From: UBA6054 sp964522095
GTDB taxonomy: Bacteria > Planctomycetota > Phycisphaerae > Phycisphaerales > UBA1924
DNA length: 64,000 nt
Direction of reading: 5' to 3'
NCBI GenBank assembly: GCA_964522095.1
Contig: CAZFSO010000004.1
Span: 9,399-73,398 of the forward strand
Under the pieces are notes generated by a model. It was not told where the DNA came from, made no database searches, and saw only the letters and a program-made list of their open reading frames with translations. A program made the position numbers and the translations under genes. Positions 25,705 through 33,357 of this stretch are shown one piece after another (position 1 is the first letter of the stretch; every line of letters begins with the position of its first letter).

Positions 25705-25813
25705 CGCACCGTCCTACGAACGACGCCGGGACCGGGTGGAGTCACGCGCACCGGACCCGGGGTGGCAATGGTACCCCACGCCGGGGTGCGGCGTGAGAGC
25801 ACCCCTGGGCGGA

Positions 25814-27169
25814 TCAACCCGGCACGCGCATCTCGGCGGCGTACGACGCGTCGCGGTACGCGGTGTCGGGCCCGCCCGGCACGCCCGACGGCAGGACCGA
25901 CCGCTCGCGTTCGATCGCCCAGCCCATGGTCGACGCGGCCCACGCCGCCTGCTCGGCGTTCTCCTCGGGCTCGAGGCTGCAGGTCGAGTACACGACGCGG
26001 CCGCCAGGGCGCACCATCGCCGTGGCCGCCTTGAGGATGTCGCGCTGCGTCTCGATCATCCGGCGCAGCGCGTCCGACCGCACCCGGTAGCGGGCCTCGG
26101 TGCGCCGGGGCAGCACGCCGGAGTTCGAGCAGGGCACGTCGGTCAGGACGAGGTCGGCCCACCGCTCGCCGCGCGACCGCAGTTCGTCCGCGTGCGCGAC
26201 CTCGACACGCTCCTCGTTTCGGAAGACGGCGCGGAGCGCGTCGAGCCGGGCGTCGTCGACCTCGGCCGCGATCACCCTGGCGTCCGGGAAGGCGGCCAGG
26301 ATCTGGCGCGTTTTCGTCCCGCGCCCGGCGCACAGGTCGACCACCACGGACTCGCCCTCGGCCGCCAGCCCGTCGACCACCTCGGACGCCGCGGCGTCCT
26401 GTACCCACAGGCCCGGGTGGTCGCGCAGCGCCCGGCCCAGTTCGGACCGCTCGCCGATGTACACGGCGTGGCCCGGCGAATCGTGCGGGAAGAACCGCGT
26501 GTCGGCACCGAGGGCGCCCCTGTCCGGCACGCGGCAGACAGTCGGCGGGAGCACCAGCGTGTGCAGGGCCAGGTCGGTCACGCTCACGCCGAGGGCCTCC
26601 CAGGAGCGCAGCAGCGAGCCGGGCAGGGACGCCGCGATGACCAGCCGGTAGGCCGGCTCGTCGGGCAGGCGCACGCCCCGGAGGGTCAGCGCGCCGCCCT
26701 CGGACAGCGGGATCGCGTCCTGGCGGTCGTCCCAGGCATCGACGAACTCGCCGCGGGCGTCGACCACGCGGCGGAGGACCGCGTTGACCATGCCCGCGGC
26801 TTTCGGCCGGATGCGGCGTTTGGCCCACTCCACGGTCTCGTCGATCGCCGCGTGGTCGGGGATGCGGTCAAAGAGCAGCAACTGGGCCGCCCCGGCGAGC
26901 AGGGCTGCCTGCATCTTCGGCTCGGTCGCGCGGACGTCGCGCCCGCTGACCGTCTCGACCAGGTACGAGAGCGTGATCCAGCGGCGCACGGTCGTGTCGA
27001 CGATCGCGTGCGCCAGCGCGGCGTCCCGCGGGTCCATGCCGTCGGTCGCCGGATCCAACGGGACCAGGTCGGGCATTCGTTCCGCGTGCCGGGCCAGCAC
27101 GCGCAGGGCGGCGTCCCGGGCGTTGGCGGCCCGCGCCGGCGGCTGGTTGTGCGTCCGCTGGGTGCGCAT
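25814..27169 (-). CDS. rsmB: RsmB-like 16S rRNA (cytosine-5) methyltransferase (NusB + Nol1/Nop2/Sun)
   Basis: 451-residue SAM-dependent RNA m5C methyltransferase. The N-terminal third is a NusB-like helical domain (NARDAALRVLARH through MVNAVLRRVV). The C-terminal methyltransferase has the SAM loop VDLCAGRGTKTRQI, an Asp-Val-Pro-Cys catalytic motif (TDVPCSNSGVLPRR), and the second cysteine in VVYSTCSLEPEENAEQ. The start is uncertain: the ATG at 27169 has AGGAGG directly abutting it with no spacer, and an ATG at 27202 would add 11 residues without a ribosome site. Diverges from the histidine kinase at 27221. Confidence 0.9.
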   Translation of the reverse strand: MRTQRTHNQPPARAANARDAALRVLARHAERMPDLVPLDPATDGMDPRDAALAHAIVDTTVRRWITLSYLVETVSGRDVRATEPKMQAALLAGAAQLLLFDRIPDHAAIDETVEWAKRRIRPKAAGMVNAVLRRVVDARGEFVDAWDDRQDAIPLSEGGALTLRGVRLPDEPAYRLVIAASLPGSLLRSWEALGVSVTDLALHTLVLPPTVCRVPDRGALGADTRFFPHDSPGHAVYIGERSELGRALRDHPGLWVQDAAASEVVDGLAAEGESVVVDLCAGRGTKTRQILAAFPDARVIAAEVDDARLDALRAVFRNEERVEVAHADELRSRGERWADLVLTDVPCSNSGVLPRRTEARYRVRSDALRRMIETQRDILKAATAMVRPGGRVVYSTCSLEPEENAEQAAWAASTMGWAIERERSVLPSGVPGGPDTAYRDASYAAEMRVPG

Positions 27170-27220
27170 CCTCCTACGGTACGCCGTCGGCGAGGCGACC
27201 ATGCACGAGACGGCGGCACG

Positions 27221-28783
27221 ATGAGCAACCACACCCAACCGCCCGGGGACGCCCGGCGTCACGCCCGCGAGGCCGGGCGCGGGTTCCTCACGGACCTGCG
27301 GATCCGCAAGAAACTGATCGTGCTGCACACCTCGTTCTCGCTGGTGCTGGCCGCGCTGCTGCTGGTGGCCCTGCGTCCCGCGCTGGGCAAGGTGATCGTG
27401 CACGGCGAGCAGGCGCAGGCGGCGGCGGCGCTCGAGATGCTCCGGTCGATCGGGGACTCGCCCGGGTGGCCGTCCGAGGCCGCCGCGTCGGACCTGGCCC
27501 GTCTGGCGGTGCGCCGGGGCACGGCGGCGCAGGTCGGGCTGACCGAGGCGCAGGCGGCCCGGCTGTCCGGCCCGGACGCCGCGCCCGTGCCGTTGTCGGC
27601 CAGCGAGGACGGGGCCGGTGTCGCGGCGTGGTTCGGCCCGGGCGAACTGGTGGTCGTGCGGGCGCGCAACGACGAGGCCCGCCGGGCGGTCAGCCTGGTG
27701 TACACGCTGCTGATCATCTCGCTGCTGGCGGGGTACGCCTTCGTGGCGGGGGCGCTGGAGATGTTCGTGCTGCCGCGGCACGTGTACACGCCCATCCGGG
27801 CGATGCTGGACGCCGACGACGCGGTGCGCCGAGGGGACCGGGAGGCCGAACTGATCGCCCCGGCGCTGATCCCGGCAGACGAACTCGGCGAGATCATGCG
27901 GTCGCGCAACGAGTCGGTCGCGTCGCTGCGTCGGCACGAGACGGAACTGGCGGCCGCCCTGGGCGAGTTGGAACGCACGGCGGTCGACCTTCACAAGAAG
28001 AACCACCTGCTCGAGGCGGCGCGGCGCAACCTGGAAGGCACCGACCGGCTCGCGTCGCTCGGCATGATGTCCGCCGGCATCGCCCACGAACTCAACACGC
28101 CCTTGGCGGTGGTCAAGGGCCTGGCCGACAAGCTCGCCGAGGGCCGGGACCTCAGCCCGGCCGAGCGGGCGCTGATGGCCCGGGTGGTGGGGCGTTTGGA
28201 GACCCTGTCCGAGGGCCTGCTCGACTTCGCCCGCGTCCGGCCCCCGCGCCTCGCCCCCGCGGACCTGCACGCGGTGGTCAGCGAGGCCGCCACGCTCGTG
28301 CGTCTGGACCGGACGGTGGTCCGGCCGGGCGCGGGCGTCGAGATCATCAACGCCGTCCCGGTCGGCACGGAACTTCTGTGCGACGCGGACCGGATGATCC
28401 AGGTGTTCGTCAACCTGGTGCGCAACTCGGCGGGCGTCATCGCCGACGCCGGCCCGGCGGCGGGGCGGGTGGTGGTGTCGGCGCAGGAGGCTCGCCGCGA
28501 GGGCGAGGATTGGCTGTCGGTCACGGTCGCGGACAACGGGCCGGGCATCCCGCCGGAGGTCGTCGGGCGCCTGTTCGAGCCGTTCGCGTCGACCCGGCTG
28601 GACGCCAACGGCACCGGGCTGGGTCTTGCGGTCTCCAAGGGGATCGTCCACGAGCACGGCGGCCTGCTGGTCGCGCGCAACGCGACGCCGGGCGACCGCC
28701 GCGAGCATCCGGACCTGCGCGGGGCGGTGTTCGAGATCCTGCTGCCCCGCAACCCGTCCGGCGCCCCGGTCGTCGCCGTGTAA
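27221..28783 (+). CDS. Membrane sensor histidine kinase
   Basis: 520-residue sensor. Two membrane helices (about 33-55 and 160-185) flank a short extracytoplasmic region, followed by a HAMP-like linker, a coiled-coil segment (ETELAAALGELERTAVDLHKK), the HisKA box GIAHELNTPLAVVKG with the phosphorylated His, and an ATPase domain with N box (FVNLVRNSAG), VADNGPGIPPEVVGRLFEPF and GTGLGLAVSKGIV. It lies 9 bp upstream of the receiver-XRE gene, which is its probable partner. The signal is unknown. Confidence 0.93.
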   Translation: MSNHTQPPGDARRHAREAGRGFLTDLRIRKKLIVLHTSFSLVLAALLLVALRPALGKVIVHGEQAQAAAALEMLRSIGDSPGWPSEAAASDLARLAVRRGTAAQVGLTEAQAARLSGPDAAPVPLSASEDGAGVAAWFGPGELVVVRARNDEARRAVSLVYTLLIISLLAGYAFVAGALEMFVLPRHVYTPIRAMLDADDAVRRGDREAELIAPALIPADELGEIMRSRNESVASLRRHETELAAALGELERTAVDLHKKNHLLEAARRNLEGTDRLASLGMMSAGIAHELNTPLAVVKGLADKLAEGRDLSPAERALMARVVGRLETLSEGLLDFARVRPPRLAPADLHAVVSEAATLVRLDRTVVRPGAGVEIINAVPVGTELLCDADRMIQVFVNLVRNSAGVIADAGPAAGRVVVSAQEARREGEDWLSVTVADNGPGIPPEVVGRLFEPFASTRLDANGTGLGLAVSKGIVHEHGGLLVARNATPGDRREHPDLRGAVFEILLPRNPSGAPVVAV

Positions 28784-28792
28784 GATGGATCG

Positions 28793-29422
28793 ATGCCCGA
28801 CCCGTCCGACGCCGCCGACGTCCCGCCGCTGAACCTGGTCGCCCTGGACGACGACCCGGATTTCCGCGAGTACCTGGCGGGCGTGCTCGAGGCCGAGGGC
28901 CACGAGGTCCGCGCGGTGGAGACGCCCGAGGCGCTGTTCATCGCCTGCCAGGCCGAGCAGCCCGACGTGATCCTGCTGGACATCAAGATGGGTCACCACT
29001 CGGGTGAGCGGGTGCTCGAGGAGATCCGGCGGCGCTGGCCGCGCCAGTGCGTGATCGTGGTCACGGGGTATCCCACCCTGGACTCGATGCGGCACACGTT
29101 CAAGCACGACGTGTTCGACTACCTGACCAAGCCGTTCCGCACCGAGGACCTGCGCCGCGTGATCGCCCAGGCCGCCGAGACCTTCGGGCTCGGCCAGCGT
29201 CCGCAGGACCGGCTGCGCGCCGAGTTGGGCCGGCAGATCCGCCTTGCCCGCACGGAGCGGGGGTGGACGCTGCGGGAACTCTCCAACGCCTCGGCGGTCT
29301 CGGTGTCGCAACTCTCGTCGATCGAGCGGGGGACCCACCTGCCGAGCATCGAGTCGCTCGTTGCGATCGCCGGCGCCCTGCGGAGCACACCGAGCGCCTG
29401 GCTCGCCGCCGCGGGATTCTGA
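28793..29422 (+). CDS. Response regulator: receiver domain fused to XRE-type helix-turn-helix
   Basis: 209 residues. The receiver domain (about 13-135) has the acidic pair in ALDDDPDF, the phospho-acceptor Asp63 in VILLDIKM, Thr in VVTGYP and the conserved Lys in YLTKPF. The output domain (about 145-205) is Cro/CI (XRE) type: LGRQIRLARTERGWTLRELS then VSQLSSIERGTHLPSIESL. Receiver domains usually carry OmpR, NarL or Fis outputs; an XRE output is uncommon. It is probably phosphorylated by the kinase encoded just upstream and binds DNA as a dimer. Confidence 0.92.
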   Translation: MPDPSDAADVPPLNLVALDDDPDFREYLAGVLEAEGHEVRAVETPEALFIACQAEQPDVILLDIKMGHHSGERVLEEIRRRWPRQCVIVVTGYPTLDSMRHTFKHDVFDYLTKPFRTEDLRRVIAQAAETFGLGQRPQDRLRAELGRQIRLARTERGWTLRELSNASAVSVSQLSSIERGTHLPSIESLVAIAGALRSTPSAWLAAAGF

Positions 29423-29472
29423 CCGGCGGTTCGGGCCGGAAGACGCCTGTCCGGCCACCTAGGCTTCGGCGA

Positions 29473-30687
29473 GTGGCCCCGGAGCGTCCCATCATCCTTT
29501 TCACCGCCTTCGAGCCGTCGGGGGACGACCACGCCTCGGCCGTGATCGAGGCGATCAGGCGCCGGCACCCCGACGCGGACATCCGCGCGTGGGGCGGGCC
29601 CAAGATGCTGGCCGCCGGGGCCGAACTGATCGCCCGCACCGGCGACGACGCGGTGATGGGCGTGCCCGGGCTGGCCAAAATCCGCGAGCACAAGCGGATC
29701 AACGCCGACATCGCACGCTGGGTGGCCGAACACCCCGTCGCGGTGCACGTGCCGGTCGACTCGCCGGCGGCCAACTTCCCGGTGTGCGCGATCACCAAGC
29801 GGGCCGGCGCCAAGGTGGTGCACCTGGTGGCGCCCCAACTCTGGGCGTGGGGGCCGTGGCGGATCAAGAAACTCCGGCGTCTGACGGACCACGTGCTGTG
29901 CCTGCTGCCATTCGAGGAATCCTGGTTCCGCGAGCGGGGCGTCCGGGCGACCTTCATCGGGCACCCCCTCTTCGACCACGCGCCGGACACCGCGGCGCTC
30001 GACGACGCCATCGCGGGCTGGCCCACCGGCAACCCCCGGGTGGCGATCATGCCGGGGTCGCGCCCGTCGGAGATGCAGGGCAACTTCACGCTGCTGCTCG
30101 CGGCGTACAACCGGCTGGCCCGTGAGCATCCCGCGATGAGGGGGGTGGTCGCCGCAACCCGCCCGGAGGTCGAGCCCGTCCTGCGACGCCTTGCGGCCGA
30201 CGCCCGCCTGGAGTGGCCGGAGTCACTTTCGGTCCGGTTCGGCGCGACCGACGCGGTGGTCCGGTGGTGCGACCTGGCGCTGGTGGTCTCGGGCACCGTA
30301 ACCCTGCAGATCGCCCGTCAGCACCGGCCGATGGTGATCGTGTACAAGTCCAGCCGGCTGCTGTGGGCCCTGGTCGCCCGCTGGGTCATCCGCACGCCGT
30401 TCTTCACGCTGCCGAACCTGGTGGCCGGGCGGGAGATCGTGCCGGAACTCGTGCCGCACTTCGGGGGGGCCGACCCGATCGCCGACCGGGCGGTGGCGTT
30501 GCTCGAAAGCCCGGACGCCGCGGCGGCCCAGAAGCGGGAACTGGCGGCCATCGCCGATCGGTTCCGGGGCCGGCACGCCGCGACCGAGGCGGCGGCGATC
30601 ATCGCCGAGCACGCCGGGCTTGGGCCCGCGACCGCGCCGGCCGACGGGTCGCGGGAGATGGCTCAGCCGCCCGCCCGGAGCGGATAG
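29473..30687 (+). CDS. lpxB: Lipid-A-disaccharide synthase
   Basis: Glycosyltransferase (GT19) that joins UDP-diacylglucosamine and lipid X in lipid A synthesis. 404 residues from a GTG start at 29473, which places the first strand IILFTAFEPSGDDHA where relatives have it. Other marks: LVAPQLWAWGPWRIKKL, PFEESWF, the sugar-nucleotide segment IMPGSRPSEMQGN, and LVVSGTVTLQIA. The usual SAGEPSGD is replaced by TAFEPSGD. With lptD in the same window this indicates lipid A in the outer membrane. The 3' end overlaps the convergent gene by 25 bp. Confidence 0.93.
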   Translation: MAPERPIILFTAFEPSGDDHASAVIEAIRRRHPDADIRAWGGPKMLAAGAELIARTGDDAVMGVPGLAKIREHKRINADIARWVAEHPVAVHVPVDSPAANFPVCAITKRAGAKVVHLVAPQLWAWGPWRIKKLRRLTDHVLCLLPFEESWFRERGVRATFIGHPLFDHAPDTAALDDAIAGWPTGNPRVAIMPGSRPSEMQGNFTLLLAAYNRLAREHPAMRGVVAATRPEVEPVLRRLAADARLEWPESLSVRFGATDAVVRWCDLALVVSGTVTLQIARQHRPMVIVYKSSRLLWALVARWVIRTPFFTLPNLVAGREIVPELVPHFGGADPIADRAVALLESPDAAAAQKRELAAIADRFRGRHAATEAAAIIAEHAGLGPATAPADGSREMAQPPARSG

Positions 30688-31361
30688 AGCCCGATCCCGC
30701 ACCACGCGTTGCCCGCCCGGTCGGCGATCGGCGTGCCGGCGATCTCCGGTGCGCCGACGGGCAGGTCGGCGTCGAGCAGGCGGTGGGCAGCCTGGTGCAG
30801 GTCGTGCCGGGCGACCGCCTCAGATTCGCAGAACAGCACCACGACCGAGGCGGCCGTCCAGATGGACGGGTCGCGGGCGAGTTTGACCAGGTCGGTCATC
30901 GGCCCGCGGACGATCTGGTCGGCGTATGCCCGGTTCGGCCCGGGCACGCCGTCCACGAAGGCGTGCTGGGCGACGGATTTGACCTCCAGCCAGCACGCCT
31001 CGCCGGGCGGAACGAGGCCTTCGGCGGGGGCGAGTCGCTCGGAGACGCCGGAGAACAGCGTCGCCTCCCCCGCCAGCAGCGCGGCCTGTTCCGCGGCCGG
31101 GTCCTCCAGCGCCATGCCGGGCTCGGGGAGCAACACGAGGTCGCAGCGGGCCCGCGCCGACTTGCGCACGGGGGCCGTGTGCTCGCCCGGGTAGAGGACC
31201 TCCCGGACGACGCCAAACCCCGCCGCGGACAGGGCTTCCGCGAGGACGGGGTGCAGGGCGACCTCGGGCAGCGCGTCGACGCCCCGGACGGCCTGTTCGG
31301 CGCAGAGGCGCCGGTCGAGCGAGGCGACCCCGTCGGTCAGGCCGGTCAGGATGTCGATCAT
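30663..31361 (-). CDS. Unknown protein with a possible PD-(D/E)XK nuclease-like core
   Basis: 232 residues, no signal peptide or membrane helix. I do not recognise a named family. An N-terminal helix (HPVLAEALSAAGFGVVREVL), a strand with ARCDLVLLPEPG, and a later strand CWLEVKSVAQ give the D...ExK spacing of restriction-endonuclease-like folds, at about residues 72-130. It shares its last 25 bp with the convergent lpxB. GGAGG directly abuts the start codon. Function unknown; it could be a nuclease or an inactive relative. Confidence 0.6.
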   Translation of the reverse strand: MIDILTGLTDGVASLDRRLCAEQAVRGVDALPEVALHPVLAEALSAAGFGVVREVLYPGEHTAPVRKSARARCDLVLLPEPGMALEDPAAEQAALLAGEATLFSGVSERLAPAEGLVPPGEACWLEVKSVAQHAFVDGVPGPNRAYADQIVRGPMTDLVKLARDPSIWTAASVVVLFCESEAVARHDLHQAAHRLLDADLPVGAPEIAGTPIADRAGNAWCGIGLYPLRAGG

Positions 31362-31493
31362 CCTCCACACCGAGCGTCCCCAGGTTCCGGCCGCGGCTCG
31401 GGTTGCAATCCCCGGCCGTGCCTGCGATGATGCCCTCTCGACCAACGCGGGCGCTGCGTTCCGCCCTGCCGCCAGATCCGGAGTGACAACCGT

Positions 31494-33266
31494 ATGCAGA
31501 ATTTTTGGAACACCCTCAACGCGATCAACGGCGTCCTCTGGGCGGACTGGGTCCTTTACGTGCTGCTCGTCGTGGGCACGCTGTTCACCTTCTGGTCCGG
31601 CTTCGGGCAGTACCGGGCGCTGACCCACGGCGTCGCGGTCGTCCGTGGCAAGTACGACGACAAGGACGACCCCGGCGCGATCAACCACTTCCAGGCGCTC
31701 TCGACCGCCCTGTCGGCCACGGTCGGCCTCGGCAACATCGCGGGTGTCGCCCTGGCCATCGCGGTGGGGGGGCCGGGTGCGGTCTTCTGGATGTGGGTGA
31801 CCGGGTTCATCGGCATGGCGCTGAAACTGACCGAGGTCACCCAGGCCATGCTCTACCGCAACACGGACGACCCGGACAACCCCCACGGCGGGGCGATGTG
31901 GGTGTGCAAGAAGGGGTTCGCCCGCATCAGCCCGGCCCTCGCCCCGCTCGGGGTCGTGGTCGGGGCGGTGTTCTGCGTGACCCTGTTGATCTCCGCCGTC
32001 ACCGGCGGCAACATGTTCCAGGCCTGGAACGTGGCCGACATCTCGTTCTCGTACTTCGGAATGCCGAAGTTTGCCGCCGGCGTCATCCTCGCGTTGGGGG
32101 TGGGCGTCGTGATCATCGGCGGCATCAAGCGCATCGGCGACGTGGCCGGGCGCATCGTCCCGCTGATGTGCAGCCTCTACCTGCTGGCGGCGGCCTACAT
32201 CATCATCGTCAACGCCGGACGCATCCCGGACATGTTCCGGCTGATCTTCTACGAGGCGTTCAACCCGTCCGAGGCCGCCGGGGCGTTCATCGGCGGGGTG
32301 GCGAGTTTCGGGTTCCTCAAGGGCATGCAGCGCGCCCTGTTCAGTTCCGAGGCTGGCCAGGGATCGGCGCCGATCGCGCACTCGGCGGCCAAGACGGACG
32401 AGCCCGTCAGGGAAGGCGTGGTCGCCGGGCTCGAGCCGTTCATCGACACCATCGTCGTGTGCACGTTCACGGCGCTGGTCATCCTCCTCTCCGGCGCGTG
32501 GAACCGCGCCCCCGCCCTGACGTTCCCCGAGGGCTATCAGCCGGGGATCAGCATCGTCAGTTCCACCCCGACGTCGAACACGTGGTCCTTCGACCCCGTG
32601 CCCGTCGGCATCGCGGATGAGAACGAGGCGTCCGGCCAGATGCGCGCCGGGCAGAACGTCTTCATGGTCATCCGCGGCGGCGTCAACCCAACCACCGGCG
32701 GCGACCACCACAAGGTCAACGGCACGCTGATGCAGACCGAGGACGGCGGGTGGGCCGCGTCCCTGGCCGACCTGACCCTGCCGGTCGACGCCGAGAATCC
32801 CGAGCCGCCGACGCTCGAGATCGCCGAGCCCGGGGTGTACTTTGACTTCAACGGCGCCACGCTGACCGCCAAGGCGTTCGACCGGACCCTGCCGGGCCTC
32901 GGCGCGTGGATCGTGCCCGCCGCTGTCTGGCTGTTCGCCTTCTCGACCATCATCTCGTGGTCCTATTACGGCGAGCAGGGCGTGGTGTACCTGCTGGGCA
33001 TCAGGGCGGTGCTGCCGTACCGGCTGCTGTACTGCCTGCTGATCCTGGTGTCGACCTTCGAGTTCATCGACGCCGACGCCATCGAGAACATCTCCGTCCT
33101 CGGCACCGGCGTGATGCTCTGGGCCAACATCCCGATCATGCTGATCTTCGGTCGCCAGGCGATGCGCGAGTACCACGGCTACTTCCGGCGCATGAAGTCG
33201 GGCGGGGACGACGCCCAGCCGCCGCCGCCGCTCGCCGACGTGATCGAGGGCAAGAACGTCGAGTAA
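31494..33266 (+). CDS. Alanine/glycine:cation symporter (AGCS family)
   Basis: 590-residue Na+-coupled amino acid symporter. The family core is plain: ALSATVGLGNIAGVALAIAVGGPG, a WMWVTGFIGMALKLTE segment, and GGVASFGFLKGMQRALFSSEAGQGSAPIAH. Between the helix at about 320-335 (FTALVILLSGAW) and the next helix (IVPAAVWLFAFSTIISWSYYGEQ), about 130 hydrophilic residues are inserted, predicted to lie outside the membrane. Such an insert makes it longer than the usual 450-500 residues. A terminator follows at 33297. Confidence 0.92.
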   Translation: MQNFWNTLNAINGVLWADWVLYVLLVVGTLFTFWSGFGQYRALTHGVAVVRGKYDDKDDPGAINHFQALSTALSATVGLGNIAGVALAIAVGGPGAVFWMWVTGFIGMALKLTEVTQAMLYRNTDDPDNPHGGAMWVCKKGFARISPALAPLGVVVGAVFCVTLLISAVTGGNMFQAWNVADISFSYFGMPKFAAGVILALGVGVVIIGGIKRIGDVAGRIVPLMCSLYLLAAAYIIIVNAGRIPDMFRLIFYEAFNPSEAAGAFIGGVASFGFLKGMQRALFSSEAGQGSAPIAHSAAKTDEPVREGVVAGLEPFIDTIVVCTFTALVILLSGAWNRAPALTFPEGYQPGISIVSSTPTSNTWSFDPVPVGIADENEASGQMRAGQNVFMVIRGGVNPTTGGDHHKVNGTLMQTEDGGWAASLADLTLPVDAENPEPPTLEIAEPGVYFDFNGATLTAKAFDRTLPGLGAWIVPAAVWLFAFSTIISWSYYGEQGVVYLLGIRAVLPYRLLYCLLILVSTFEFIDADAIENISVLGTGVMLWANIPIMLIFGRQAMREYHGYFRRMKSGGDDAQPPPPLADVIEGKNVE

Positions 33267-33296
33267 GCCGGGCCCGGGCCGGTTGGATCAAACCCC

Positions 33297-33331
33297 GCAC
33301 GCCCTCTCCGCCGCCGGAGGGGGCGTGCTTT
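33297..33331 (+). terminator. Intrinsic terminator after the AGCS symporter
   Basis: A 14-bp stem GCACGCCCTCTCCG / CGGAGGGGGCGTGC (one G-T pair) with a 4-nt loop, then TTT. It ends before 33358, so it argues against an earlier start of the ABC-F gene. Confidence 0.8.
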
Positions 33332-33357
33332 CGTTGCCCACCTACCATCCCCACCCC

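Noticed and set aside
27170..29458. Very long extension of the rRNA methyltransferase frame
   Set aside because: It is antisense to the histidine kinase and receiver-XRE genes and has no coding character.
33283..33357. Earlier start for the ABC-F protein
   Set aside because: It would place an intrinsic terminator inside the coding sequence and adds residues with no family counterpart.
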